Position numbers and translations under genes: made by a program. From NCBI GenBank assembly GCA_002715785.1, contig PBAA01000048.1:1-37351 (forward strand): DNA of 37,351 bases, in the 5' to 3' direction. Below are positions 16,975 to 26,190 of the stretch, piece by piece. A model generated the notes under the pieces. It saw only the letters and a list, made by a program, of their open reading frames with translations. It ran no database searches and was not told where the DNA came from. Each line of letters opens with the position of its first letter. Position 1 is the first letter of the stretch. The DNA comes from Gammaproteobacteria bacterium. GTDB taxonomy: Bacteria > Pseudomonadota > Gammaproteobacteria > Pseudomonadales > Azotimanducaceae.

Positions 16975-19467
16975 CTATTTACCGCCGAATTTGTAGCGGA
17001 AGTTGAAGCCGAAGCTGCGTGGTTGATTCACGGTCAGTCTTTGTTGCGCAAATCGGTTATTGAAAAATAACTCGCCGTTTTCATCCGTGGCGTTGTCCAC
17101 GTACAACGATGCGCTCCAGACGTCGGTTTCTACTCCCGCTTGAATGTCAAATGTTCGCCAGGATCCTTGCTGAACAACCGGTGGCGAAAACGAGATGGAT
17201 TCGATACCGGCTAGCGAATTGACCGACTCGCCCGTGTAGGTATAGCGAAGCATAATATACGGCTCGCCGCCGAATAGAGTCCGAGGTAGCTGGTACATTA
17301 CTTTCAAATGACGCTTTACGTCGGGGACGATAGGTAGTTGGGTACCGACTGGCACTGGGATCGCACCAGGTGTATTTGCGAACAACGTTTGCGCTTGCGA
17401 CAGTTCGCCATCGTTGCGGCCCACTGTTGCTTCGACGCTCCAGTTCGCATTCGGTAACCAACTTACCCACATTTCGACGCCGTCGATGTCCGCCTCGGGA
17501 AAATTGACGATGCCGAGGGTGAAAATATTATCTTGAGGATCCTCGGCCTGAACCTGGATGTTTTCCCAGGTCATTTGATAGTACGAGATATTGAACCGTA
17601 GTCGATCATCCAGCCATTCTGTTTTCGCGCCGATTTCGTGGTTGATAACAGTATCAGACTCGTAGGAATTCAATGTCCCAGCGGGCTCGTCAAAGAGATC
17701 GGATGGTGGGCCGAAGACCGATTGCGGTCGGGCTGAGTTAGCACCCCCGCGGCGGAATCCTTCTGAGTAAGTGGCGTAGACCAACGCGTTCTCCCATCGG
17801 TAGGAAAAATTGACCATCGGGACGAATCCATCTTCATCGGAGACGCCGAGGTCCCCCGGCGCATAACAGTAGTCGATGGCACAGTTGGGCATACCGCCAT
17901 TCATACCGATAAGCGTAGCGTTCATAACGATGTAATCGTTTTCGATACTGTAGAACCGCCCGCCTGCCTTGATGGTGAAATTCTCGGTAACGTCGACGCT
18001 GACTTCGCCAAAGAAAGCTGATTGTTTCAGGTCACTATCGTAAACACCCGTCCACCAGTTGTTGGATGCCGACTTCATCGGAATGCCGACGTAGTAGCCG
18101 GCATAGTTGATGTAATTGAATGCCCCTGTGCCGGTCAGACCTTCCACGTTTGATATAAACACTTCATCGACTTGGCGTTTGCTATAAAAAGCACCAACGA
18201 TGGCGGACCAGCGCCCGTCCGTTGGCGTGGCGTAACGTGCCTCAATCACCCAGTTATTGGTCTGCCTTCCGTCGAAGTCATTTGCAATGGGATCGCCGCC
18301 AAAATCGTAGATTCCGCCGGTGTCGTAATAGGGATTTCCCGTATTGAAAGAGCGGAAGTAGTCGCCGACTTGTTGGAAGTTCTGAAGGTATGAGGTGCTG
18401 TCCGCGAGATATGTGCTTTCCCGATCGTAATAGGCAGTAGTCAGCACAACGTCGCCGAAACTGAGGTTGCCTTCTAGGGTTAATGCGATCTGGTACCACT
18501 CGTCTTCCCAGTAATCCTGGGTATAGCGAGCTTGGTCATGAGGCCCGAAAGACGGGAAAACGGACGTATCGGCAAAGTGCTGTTTATTCAAGCTAACGTC
18601 GCCGAAGCCGTCCATCTCGTAGTACTGGTAGATCCCGGTAAGGTCTACGGTCCAGTTCTCACCCGTCTCGAGTCGAAGGCCCGCTCGTCCGCCGTACCAG
18701 ACCGATGAGTTGACGTCGCTATCGACTCGATTGCTATTGGTCGACGTTTGCCCGGGCGTGGGCGTCAGCACGTTGTCGACCCATCCCGGCTCGTTCGCGT
18801 AAAAGCCAACGAGGCGCACGGCGGCTTTGAGGTCCGGGTAGAGGCTACTGCCATCTTCTAGAAGCGGCACATTGATCATTCCGCTCAGATCGGTTCCCGC
18901 GCCTCCCTCCGAGACGGACCAGCTTGATACGTCCAGCCACCCGTCACTTGCAGTGGTGTCAGGTTTGTTGGTGATGATCCGTAACGTGCCGCACTGCGCC
19001 GCGTCACCGAAAAGTGACCCCTGAGGGCCGCCTAATGCCTCAACGCGGGCGACGTCGACAAGACGGGGATCCGGGTTATAGCCGGCCGACGTGATCGGTT
19101 GTTCATCGAGATAAACCGACGTGGTCGCTGAGTCGCTGAAAGACAAGCCTTGGGCAGCACATCCTCGCATGATGATTGAATTTGCACCCGGTTCACGCTG
19201 ACTGAGCGCAAGCCCTGGGATTTGTCCAACGTAATCTTCGAAGTTATCTAGTCGTTGGAGCGTGATTTCTTCGTCGGTAATGGCGGTGACAGAAAGGGGC
19301 GTGTCCTGAAGTTTTAGATCCCGCTTCGTTGCAGTGACAATGACTTCTTCGAGTCGAGCATCGTCCGCGTCCGATTCCGCTTGAGCACCACCCGTGCCGG
19401 CCACGGCTGCTGTTATCGCCAGCGAAAGATTGCGCCCGGTTGAAGAATTCTTGCGATCGTTTGTCAT
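16975..19467 (-). CDS. TonB-dependent outer membrane receptor
   Basis: An 830-residue beta-barrel receptor for energised uptake of a scarce or large nutrient. A signal peptide (basic start, then LSLAITAAVAGTGGAQA) precedes a TonB-box-like ARLEEVIVTATKR. The plug follows, with PLSVTAITDEEI and VEALGGPQGSLFGDAAQ, in place of the common VLRGPQGTLYG. The C-terminal barrel ends in a FNFRYKF strand. The frame opens at 19539, but the ATG at 19467 has a strong AGAGGA about five bases upstream and places the signal peptide correctly. The plug contains two unusual Cys (MRGCAAQG, AAQCGTL) and the barrel another pair (PNCAIDYCYAPG). There is no siderophore or vitamin gene nearby, so the ligand is unknown. 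It converges on the MTHFR-like gene with 20 bases between. Confidence 0.93.
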   Translation of the reverse strand: MTNDRKNSSTGRNLSLAITAAVAGTGGAQAESDADDARLEEVIVTATKRDLKLQDTPLSVTAITDEEITLQRLDNFEDYVGQIPGLALSQREPGANSIIMRGCAAQGLSFSDSATTSVYLDEQPITSAGYNPDPRLVDVARVEALGGPQGSLFGDAAQCGTLRIITNKPDTTASDGWLDVSSWSVSEGGAGTDLSGMINVPLLEDGSSLYPDLKAAVRLVGFYANEPGWVDNVLTPTPGQTSTNSNRVDSDVNSSVWYGGRAGLRLETGENWTVDLTGIYQYYEMDGFGDVSLNKQHFADTSVFPSFGPHDQARYTQDYWEDEWYQIALTLEGNLSFGDVVLTTAYYDRESTYLADSTSYLQNFQQVGDYFRSFNTGNPYYDTGGIYDFGGDPIANDFDGRQTNNWVIEARYATPTDGRWSAIVGAFYSKRQVDEVFISNVEGLTGTGAFNYINYAGYYVGIPMKSASNNWWTGVYDSDLKQSAFFGEVSVDVTENFTIKAGGRFYSIENDYIVMNATLIGMNGGMPNCAIDYCYAPGDLGVSDEDGFVPMVNFSYRWENALVYATYSEGFRRGGANSARPQSVFGPPSDLFDEPAGTLNSYESDTVINHEIGAKTEWLDDRLRFNISYYQMTWENIQVQAEDPQDNIFTLGIVNFPEADIDGVEMWVSWLPNANWSVEATVGRNDGELSQAQTLFANTPGAIPVPVGTQLPIVPDVKRHLKVMYQLPRTLFGGEPYIMLRYTYTGESVNSLAGIESISFSPPVVQQGSWRTFDIQAGVETDVWSASLYVDNATDENGELFFNNRFAQQRLTVNQPRSFGFNFRYKFGGK

Positions 19468-19693
19468 CAGATTCCTCTTGTAAGTCCGACGGCTGTCTGG
19501 TCGGTTTGTGGAAAAGAATTTTACCGAAAACCTCGACAAATATCTTTGTTTCTCGGTCGGGAGGTCACTGAATTATGGTTGACCTATTTTGGCAATCCCT
19601 GACGCTTGATTTCTGGTGCCGAACCATCGTTCTCGTTGCTGATGGACGTGGAGGTATGCTTGTTACTTCGGTACTTATCTCAAAAAGCATGCG

Positions 19694-20629
19694 ATGACCA
19701 CTCTCGTTGCAACGTCCGTTGTTCGCGGCAGCCGCCAAGGCGAGAGCCATGGCGGGGTTTACCTGATTGATTTAACGAACGAGCGCGTATTGAGGACTGT
19801 CGATTGGGATGCGGTGGATATCGATTGGCAGGGTCGAGGGTGGGATCGGGGCTTACGTGGTATCGAGTTTGACGGAGATAGGATCTTTATTGCGGCGAGT
19901 GACGAACTTTTTGTTTACGACCAAACGTTTCGGCAGATAACGTCGTATCGCTGTCCGTACCTAAAACACTGTCATGAAATCAGTCGATATGAGCGCCGAC
20001 TTTACCTGACCTCTACGGGATTCGATGCCATCCTTGGATTTGACTTGGATAGGAATTTGTTTTCTTGGGGACTCAGTGTCTCCAGGGATAAAAAAGGCCT
20101 TCGAGCGGTTCCGTTTGACCCAGAAAGTCGACACGGACCACCCTTGCGTAACGAACTTCATATCAACAGTATCTTTTGCGAGAGTCGCGCGATGTACATA
20201 AGTGGTCTACGTACTTCGGGTATACATGCGTACACCGGGAGACACCTTAATCAAGTGGCGACGCTGCCTGACGGGACCCATAACGCCCGACCATATCGGA
20301 ACGGAGTGTTATTCAACGATACGCAAAAGAATGTGGTTCGTTTTGTTCCGCAGCAAGGCAAGCAAGGTGTATTTAACATTCCGGTATATAACCCGGGGCT
20401 GCTCACGCATACCGAGTTCGATGACTCTCGTGTTGCGCGCCAAGCCTTTGGTCGGGGCCTCTGCGTGATCCGCGATGGTGTGATTGCTGGTGGATCATCG
20501 CCTTCGACGGTCACCCTGTACGACATTGATCAGATGAAAACAACGCAGTCCTTGAATCTATCGCTTGATATCAGGAATGCGATTCACGGTTTGGAAACTT
20601 GGCCATTTCCAGGTTTACCCGACGACTAA
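19694..20629 (+). CDS. Uncharacterised protein, probable beta-propeller
   Basis: A 311-aa protein with no signal peptide or membrane segment. Repeating units of about 40-50 residues alternate strands with aromatic/Asp turns: GGVYLIDLTNERVLRTVDW, DRIFIAASDELFVYD, RRLYLTSTGFDAILGFDLD, AMYISGLRTSGIHAYTG, GVLFNDTQKNVVRFVP and VIAGGSSPSTVTLYDID. This is what a six- or seven-bladed propeller looks like. Distinctive conserved-looking pieces are ELHINSIF and GTHNARPYRNG. I do not recognise a function. The ATG at 19694 has no obvious ribosome site. It is divergent from the TonB receptor (226-base gap), and its stop abuts the stop of the TPR-sulfotransferase gene with no base between. It may act on the same peptide or glycan, but this is only context. 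Confidence 0.75.
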   Translation: MTTLVATSVVRGSRQGESHGGVYLIDLTNERVLRTVDWDAVDIDWQGRGWDRGLRGIEFDGDRIFIAASDELFVYDQTFRQITSYRCPYLKHCHEISRYERRLYLTSTGFDAILGFDLDRNLFSWGLSVSRDKKGLRAVPFDPESRHGPPLRNELHINSIFCESRAMYISGLRTSGIHAYTGRHLNQVATLPDGTHNARPYRNGVLFNDTQKNVVRFVPQQGKQGVFNIPVYNPGLLTHTEFDDSRVARQAFGRGLCVIRDGVIAGGSSPSTVTLYDIDQMKTTQSLNLSLDIRNAIHGLETWPFPGLPDD

Positions 20630-22675
20630 CTACACGACGCTCGATGTCGAGTCATCTTGATTAATGGATTCGTATTGTTTGTAGCTGGATAGGACCGGTT
20701 CTAGTACGTCAATTAATTCGGCTAGATGTGATTCGTAGTTACGCCAGAAGTGCACGGATTTCGAGTAGATGGGCTGTCTCACTTGTTCGGAACTGGCGGT
20801 TCGTATGGGTCGCTCGGTTTCGTGGAATCGGACACAGGCGTCCTCCCACGGCAATTCGCAGTACGAAAGAAGTCGACGTACCTGGCCCTCTAAATCTGTC
20901 ACGACATCTTCGTATTGAACCGTCAAGATGCGACCCGGAAGTACCCGATGCCAATGATCCATCATGCGTTGGTACTGCAGAAAGTACTCTCCGATTTCGA
21001 TCAGGTCGTAAACGAACGTTTGTCCTTTAGCAAAAAGTTGTCGATAACAACTGAGTGTTGAATCTAGCGGATACCTTCGCGCGTCGATGATTTTGGCGTT
21101 TGGTAGAACCAGGTGGATCAGTCCAATAGAGGGAAAGTTGTTCGGGTTCTTGTCGATAAAGCGCGGTTTATCCGTCTGTCGATGTGTGCCCGCGTGGCTG
21201 AGATAGTCTTGACCTAGCGCTCGAAGGTTGTGGTCTCGTAGTTCTCGCGCGGCAAAAGGATAATTTACGCCGTCGGCGCGATTTCGATTGAGTGACGTGG
21301 CGACTCGTCCGATGTAGGGCAGTTCTGACGTTCCCTCAACCATGCTGTGACTGGCTAGTATTTGCTCGATTAGCGTCGACCCGGAACGCGGCAATCCAAC
21401 GATGAATATTGGCGCAACAGATGGATCGCCTAGGCCAGTGTTTTTCTGCAACAAAGATTGGTCGAACACCTGGATGATTTCGTCGTTGCTGACCTCAGTT
21501 TGGACCGGGTCATAGTGTTCTAGCGATCGTTGCTTGCTGTTTCCTTTCTGGTAGTAGTCCCAAGCCTGATCATAGCGCCCACCGTCTTCATGGACTTTGG
21601 CGAGCGCAAAGAGAAAATTAACCGCGGATTGATCTGTCAAACTTTCGTTATCTTCGAGTGAGGATTCCATTGACCGGATATCTTCGTTCGATAGCTTGTA
21701 CGTTTTGAGGTTGGCTAGACTCCAGTAGCTCTCTCCGTTGTTAGGTCGAGCCTTAATACTCTCCCGGTAAGCTTCGATGGCTTCGGCCTGACGTCCGACG
21801 GTTTTCAGTGTGTGTGCGAAACCGAGCCATGCGCCGGCATGCTGCGGATTTAACTCGAGTACACGGCGATACGAATCCAGTGCCTGGTAGGTTTGACCGG
21901 CGGGGGCTCGGGTTGATGCCAACATAAAGTGTGATCGAGTGCTGTTTGGCTCTAGCTCCACAGCGCGGTCAAAACATTCGATCGCCTCGGCGTATCGATG
22001 TTGTTCATGAAGAATTCCACCCAGGTCCAGTAAAGCAAGATAGAAGTCAGGCGCCGACGCAATTGCTTTTCTTAGTAACGGCTCCGCTTCGTCGATATCG
22101 TGTCTGTTAGCGACGATACCGGCCAACAGTCTCAGCGCATCGATGTTACTCGGATCGATCCGTAACAAGTCACGGTAAGCCCGTTCGGCTTCTTCGGTAC
22201 GACCCGCTTTGTGGTGTTCTGCAGCAAGAGCAAGTTGTTTACGGTGTGGGTTGAGTTCAAACGACGCTTCAAATGCAGCGTCGGATTCTGTCCCCTTGCC
22301 AATTGCTGCCAGCGCGCGACCGAGCGTGTAGAACGCCGGTTCAGACTGAGGATCCAGTCGCGTGGCGTTCTCCAGCACCTCGACGGCTTCGATCGGTCGG
22401 CCGGTTTCAAAAAGTAAAAAGCCAAGATCTTCGTGGGGTTTGGCGAAATTTGGAGCGAGGTCAATGGCTCTGCGTAGGTATTTTTCCGCTAATTCTGTCT
22501 CGCGTGATTTGAGCAACATGGCGCCGAGTAGGGCGGTCATATTTACGTCGTCTGGCTCTGTCTTGAGAGTGTCCCGACAAATGCGCATGGCAGCACCGAT
22601 CTGTCCCGAATTGATCAGATCGATTGCCTGGTTAAGAGTCGCTTTTGGCGATAGTGGTCGTTCGTCGATTGCCAT
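20630..22675 (-). CDS. TPR-repeat sulfotransferase
   Basis: The N-terminal part (residues about 10-380) is a run of tetratricopeptide repeats (AEKYLRRAIDLAPNFAKPHEDLG, AIECFDRAVELEPNSTRSHF, ALDSYRRVLELNPQHAGAW and others). The C-terminal part (about 420-660) is a sulfotransferase domain. PIFIVGLPRSGSTLIEQIL is the 5'-phosphosulfate loop that binds PAPS, and DARRYPLDSTLSCYRQLF is the 3'-phosphate region with its Arg and Ser. This architecture resembles bacterial relatives of tyrosylprotein sulfotransferase, in which the TPRs recruit the acceptor. The frame starts at a GTG (22699). I prefer the ATG at 22675 (681 aa), though neither has a good ribosome site. It is divergent from an aspartyl/asparaginyl hydroxylase. 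The acceptor is unknown. Confidence 0.9.
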   Translation of the reverse strand: MAIDERPLSPKATLNQAIDLINSGQIGAAMRICRDTLKTEPDDVNMTALLGAMLLKSRETELAEKYLRRAIDLAPNFAKPHEDLGFLLFETGRPIEAVEVLENATRLDPQSEPAFYTLGRALAAIGKGTESDAAFEASFELNPHRKQLALAAEHHKAGRTEEAERAYRDLLRIDPSNIDALRLLAGIVANRHDIDEAEPLLRKAIASAPDFYLALLDLGGILHEQHRYAEAIECFDRAVELEPNSTRSHFMLASTRAPAGQTYQALDSYRRVLELNPQHAGAWLGFAHTLKTVGRQAEAIEAYRESIKARPNNGESYWSLANLKTYKLSNEDIRSMESSLEDNESLTDQSAVNFLFALAKVHEDGGRYDQAWDYYQKGNSKQRSLEHYDPVQTEVSNDEIIQVFDQSLLQKNTGLGDPSVAPIFIVGLPRSGSTLIEQILASHSMVEGTSELPYIGRVATSLNRNRADGVNYPFAARELRDHNLRALGQDYLSHAGTHRQTDKPRFIDKNPNNFPSIGLIHLVLPNAKIIDARRYPLDSTLSCYRQLFAKGQTFVYDLIEIGEYFLQYQRMMDHWHRVLPGRILTVQYEDVVTDLEGQVRRLLSYCELPWEDACVRFHETERPIRTASSEQVRQPIYSKSVHFWRNYESHLAELIDVLEPVLSSYKQYESINQDDSTSSVV

Positions 22676-22745
22676 TTGCTCTGGGTCGATCAGGGGCACC
22701 CTTCAGAAAGTTCCGAATTAGCTACCGCTATCATATTTGTCAGTT

Positions 22746-23393
22746 ATGCAGAAATCGCCGTCTTTGGACGCTTTTTTTGCGTGGCGCGGTTTGATATACG
22801 ATACAAAAATGGACATCGAAGCGTCGCTAAAAGACTTAGGCCCGGTAGAGATAGGACGGTTGAGCGAAGCCGTTGTCGGATTGAGTCCGGCAAATTGGTC
22901 GGCACAACGAATTAGGCAGAACGAATACGAGGTACATAGTCAAACCGAGTCCGTCGTTTTGGTGTTTACTGATGGCGCGGGCTGGCCGGAACTGGAAGTC
23001 AGGAAAGAACAAGGTTGGAGCCTGTTGGCGGACACAGCGGTACCAGTGATGCACGACATATTGGCGGCACACTATCCTGCTGGTGGCACCATCATTCGGT
23101 CCATGATGGCAAAGCTACCCGCGGGAAACATCATTAAGCCCCACGTTGATCGGCACCCGTCGTTCCACGCTGGACATCGTATTCATGTTCCCATCACGAC
23201 CAACTCGAGAGTCAGGTTTATGATCGATGGACGGCCCCATCAGTTGTCGGTGGGTCGGGCATACGAGGTGAACAACCAAAAAAACCACAGCGTAATGAAC
23301 AAAGGGACGGAAGATCGGATCACCTTCATATTCGACTATCTTCCGCCCGAGGTCATGGTCCAGCGTCCATCAGATCCAAGAGATCAGGGCTAA
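22746..23393 (+). CDS. Aspartyl/asparaginyl beta-hydroxylase family dioxygenase
   Basis: A 215-residue Fe(II)/2-oxoglutarate-type double-stranded beta-helix protein. The core is visible: IIKPHVDRHPSF (first metal His and Asp-like residue), GHRIHVPITTNSRVRFMIDG (the RxHxP strand typical of PF05118), and YEVNNQKNHSVMNKG (second metal His), closing with a RITFIFDYLPPE strand. These enzymes hydroxylate Asp/Asn side chains in peptides or proteins, though some act on small molecules. The frame opens at a TTG at 22737. The ATG at 22746 is the likely start, and no good ribosome site is visible. It is divergent from the TPR-sulfotransferase gene across about 70 bases, so the two may share regulation and act on one target. 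Confidence 0.85.
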   Translation: MQKSPSLDAFFAWRGLIYDTKMDIEASLKDLGPVEIGRLSEAVVGLSPANWSAQRIRQNEYEVHSQTESVVLVFTDGAGWPELEVRKEQGWSLLADTAVPVMHDILAAHYPAGGTIIRSMMAKLPAGNIIKPHVDRHPSFHAGHRIHVPITTNSRVRFMIDGRPHQLSVGRAYEVNNQKNHSVMNKGTEDRITFIFDYLPPEVMVQRPSDPRDQG

Positions 23394-23411
23394 CTACTAT
23401 TTGGAAAGTGA

Positions 23412-24455
23412 TTAATAGTAAGCAGTGGCCCCGCTAATCCGCGGAAGCGCTTTTGGCTGTTGTTGGGTAATACAGTGGATACAGCCCCCACCCTTGGTAA
23501 TTTCAATGGCGGGGAGCTGCACAATCGCTCGATCTGGGAATGCGGCGGCGACTGCCTCAACTGCTGCCTGATCCATGGGGTCATTGAATTCTGGCAAAAT
23601 GACGCCTCCGTTGGCGATATAGAAATTGATGTAAGAGAGCGGTAAACGCTCGCCACGGTATTCCTGTCGAGCGGGTTGTCGAATCTCAATAATATTGAGG
23701 CTATCTCCGGCCGTGGTGGTGGTGTTGCTGAGCGTGCGGATATTTCGACGCAGACGCGCGTAGTTTGGATCTTCCGGGTCCGATTCAGAAAGGGCCAGAA
23801 CTACACCTTGGGCGGAGAAACATGCCAGATTATCGACGTGACCGTCGGTGTCGTCGTATTCCAGTGCGTGGTCTAGCCACACTACCTTCTCGGCACCGAG
23901 ATAATCCCGGAACAATCCTTCCGCATCCAACCGCGTTAGGCCGGGATTTCGATTGGGATTGAGTACGACGTTTTCAGTAGTCAACAACAATCCATCGCCG
24001 TCACTGTGGATGGCACCTCCTTCGAGAAAGATTGAAGCAGGTAGGTTGTTCGCGCCGGCCGATTCGTTGATAACGCTCGCAATCGTTGCGTCCAGTTGGT
24101 GAGCGGAGTGTGGATCTCCCCAGCAGTTAAATTGCCAGTCGACGCCGCTTAATTGTTTGGTTTTGTCGAGTACGAAGGTGGGGCCGATGTCGCGCAGCCA
24201 GGCGTCATCCAACGCCTGTTCGATCACTTCCACCTGACGACTGCAATACCGTCTCGCATCATCGACCGTCTCAGTCGTTGCCAGCAGCATGACCGGTTCG
24301 AACTCAGCGATCGTGCTGGCAACGTTGGCGTATTGGCGACGCATGGGCTCAAGGTTGGGATAGATGTCGCGACGCTGTTCAGGCGGCCATGCCATCCAGC
24401 AGCATTTGTGCTCGCTCCATTCGCTCGGCATGAAGAAAGCGTTTGAGTCGCTCAT
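23412..24455 (-). CDS. aguA: Agmatine deiminase
   Basis: This enzyme converts agmatine to N-carbamoylputrescine and ammonia. The 347-aa sequence has the family opening (MPSEWSEHKCCWMAWP), DDAWLRDIGPTF, NCWGD, and HVDNLACF (catalytic His region). It ends with KGGGCIHCITQQQP, where the second Cys (about C328) is the nucleophile. The neighbouring GGGC has Cys where Asn is common (GGGNIHC). The start ATG overlaps the stop of the upstream permease gene by 4 bases (ATGA), making it the last gene of the polyamine transporter operon. It should therefore work on imported agmatine. No N-carbamoylputrescine amidase (AguB, nitrilase type) is in the window. Confidence 0.93.
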   Translation of the reverse strand: MSDSNAFFMPSEWSEHKCCWMAWPPEQRRDIYPNLEPMRRQYANVASTIAEFEPVMLLATTETVDDARRYCSRQVEVIEQALDDAWLRDIGPTFVLDKTKQLSGVDWQFNCWGDPHSAHQLDATIASVINESAGANNLPASIFLEGGAIHSDGDGLLLTTENVVLNPNRNPGLTRLDAEGLFRDYLGAEKVVWLDHALEYDDTDGHVDNLACFSAQGVVLALSESDPEDPNYARLRRNIRTLSNTTTTAGDSLNIIEIRQPARQEYRGERLPLSYINFYIANGGVILPEFNDPMDQAAVEAVAAAFPDRAIVQLPAIEITKGGGCIHCITQQQPKALPRISGATAYY

Positions 24456-25279
24456 GGTATGGCCTGAGGGTGCGGTCTCCTGGACTTTTCCATTCGATGC
24501 ATCACGAATCCGGCGATGACGACGCCGATTCCAACGAGGGTGATGACCAAGGTGGCCAGCGCGTTAACGTCGGGCGCAACCCCCAACTTAACCTTCGAAA
24601 AAATGACCATGGGTAACGTACTTGAGCCAGGACCAGAAACGAAACTTGCGATCACCAGATCATCCAACGACAGGGTGAATGCGAGCAGCCAACCCGAGAC
24701 CATCGCGGGTGCGATGAGAGGTAACGTAACGTCGATGGCTACTCGGAAGGGTCGTCCACCCAAATCCATCGCTGCTTCTTCTAACGACTTATCTACCGTG
24801 GACAGCCTTGATTGAACGATCACCGCAACGAATGCCATCGAGAAGGTGATGTGCGCGAAAATGATCGTTAATGTCCCTCGACTTTCCGGCCAACCGATTA
24901 ATTGTTCCGTACTAACAAACACCAACAACAACGAAAGTCCCGTGATGACTTCCGGCATGATCAAAGGGGCGGCGATCAGTCCGGTAAACAACAGTCGACC
25001 TTTGAACCGCCCCATGTGCGTCAGTGACAAACCTGCCAATGTCCCAAGGATTGTAGCGATCGTCGCGCTGATCAACGCGATCTGAAGACTCAAGAGTGCG
25101 GCGTCGATAACTTGTGCGTTATTGAGCAGAGCGGAGTACCAACGTAGGGAGAAACCATTCCACACCGATTGAATTCTGGAATCATTAAAGGAATACACCA
25201 TCAGGATCACGATCGGTAAATATAGAAACGCGTAGCCAAATGCCAGAGTCGTAAACAGGAAAGTTGATCGCTGTCTCAT
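24452..25279 (-). CDS. potI: Polyamine ABC transporter, permease (PotC/PotI type)
   Basis: A 275-aa inner-membrane permease with about six hydrophobic segments, starting LFTTLAFGYAFLYLPIVILMVYSF. The cytoplasmic coupling loop is LEEAAMDLGGRPFRVAIDVTLP, the EAA motif that docks on the ATPase. SLDDLVIASFVSGPGSSTLPM is the recognisable PotC/PotI signature. The frame runs further upstream, but the ATG at 25279 overlaps the previous gene's stop by 4 bases and starts just before the first membrane segment, so I use it. It forms the membrane channel with the next gene. PotI versus PotC depends on substrate, which cannot be told from sequence. The PotF-like binding protein favours putrescine-type naming. 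Confidence 0.92.
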   Translation of the reverse strand: MRQRSTFLFTTLAFGYAFLYLPIVILMVYSFNDSRIQSVWNGFSLRWYSALLNNAQVIDAALLSLQIALISATIATILGTLAGLSLTHMGRFKGRLLFTGLIAAPLIMPEVITGLSLLLVFVSTEQLIGWPESRGTLTIIFAHITFSMAFVAVIVQSRLSTVDKSLEEAAMDLGGRPFRVAIDVTLPLIAPAMVSGWLLAFTLSLDDLVIASFVSGPGSSTLPMVIFSKVKLGVAPDVNALATLVITLVGIGVVIAGFVMHRMEKSRRPHPQAIP

Positions 25280-26190
25280 TCGTTGCCGCTCGTTCCATCT
25301 GTTATCTGATAGCGCTGGAACAACATGATCGGAATAACGAGGATAAAGAGCAGAATCGTCGCGACTGCACTGGCTACTGGCCAATCACGATTTTCGAAGA
25401 ATTCGTTAAATAACTGCCTGCCTATCATCAGCGAATCGGCACCCCCGAGTAGGGCGGGGATAACGTATTCACCGATCGCGGGGATGAATACCAGAAGACA
25501 CCCGGCAATGATTCCAGCGCTCGACATCGGTAAGGTGATATCGATGAATACACGGAACGGCGTTGCACCAAGATCGGATGCCGCCTCGTGCATGGACAGG
25601 TCGAGCCTCTGGAGCGCCGCGTATAACGGCAAAACCATGAACGGTAGGTAGGCATAGACGATGCCGAGATACACCGCAAAATCGGTGTAGAGAAGTTTCA
25701 TGGGTTCATCGATAAGCCCGATCGAAAGCAGACCTTTGTTGATCAGTCCGTGGGTTGACAACATGCCCATCCACGCATAGACGCGAAGAAGGAATGATGT
25801 CCAGAAAGGCAGAATAACCAGCAAGAGGAGGATGTTTCTTGTCGTCGTTTTCGCGCGTGTGATGGCGTAAGCCATTGGATAGCCGATGACAAGACAGCAA
25901 AACGTTGAAACGGCCGCAACCCTGACGGATTTGAGGTAGCTCGACCAATAAAGGTCGTCTTCAAACAGGAACACGAAGTTATCGAAAGTAACGTACAAGG
26001 CATTTACGCCGTTTTTTGTCCAGTCAAACAACGGAGTAAACGGGGGCTGTGCGATAACCGGGTCAGAGAAACTGATTTTGAAAACGATTAGAAACGGCGT
26101 CAGAAAAAACAACAGGAGCCAAAGATAGGGCAGATAAACAACAAATAACCGCCAGGCCTTGTCGGCGATTTCAGCATAGCGGTTATTCAT
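25276..26190 (-). CDS. potH: Polyamine ABC transporter, permease (PotB/PotH type)
   Basis: A 304-aa inner-membrane permease. The N-terminal hydrophobic segment YLPYLWLLLFFLTPFLIVFKISF is followed by a periplasmic stretch and further membrane segments, and by the EAA loop MHEAASDLGATPFRVFIDITLP. A PAIGEYVIPALLGGADSLMIG segment is characteristic of PotB/PotH. The start ATG overlaps the stop of the ATPase gene by 4 bases, and its own stop overlaps the next permease in the same way, as expected for subunits made in fixed ratio. Length and order (ATPase, permease, permease) match Pot operons. Confidence 0.92.
   Translation of the reverse strand: MNNRYAEIADKAWRLFVVYLPYLWLLLFFLTPFLIVFKISFSDPVIAQPPFTPLFDWTKNGVNALYVTFDNFVFLFEDDLYWSSYLKSVRVAAVSTFCCLVIGYPMAYAITRAKTTTRNILLLLVILPFWTSFLLRVYAWMGMLSTHGLINKGLLSIGLIDEPMKLLYTDFAVYLGIVYAYLPFMVLPLYAALQRLDLSMHEAASDLGATPFRVFIDITLPMSSAGIIAGCLLVFIPAIGEYVIPALLGGADSLMIGRQLFNEFFENRDWPVASAVATILLFILVIPIMLFQRYQITDGTSGNE

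Noticed and set aside
19468..19693. Sigma-70 promoter at TTGACC near 19582
   Set aside because: No matching -10 element at proper spacing; the gap surely holds promoters for both genes but I cannot place them.
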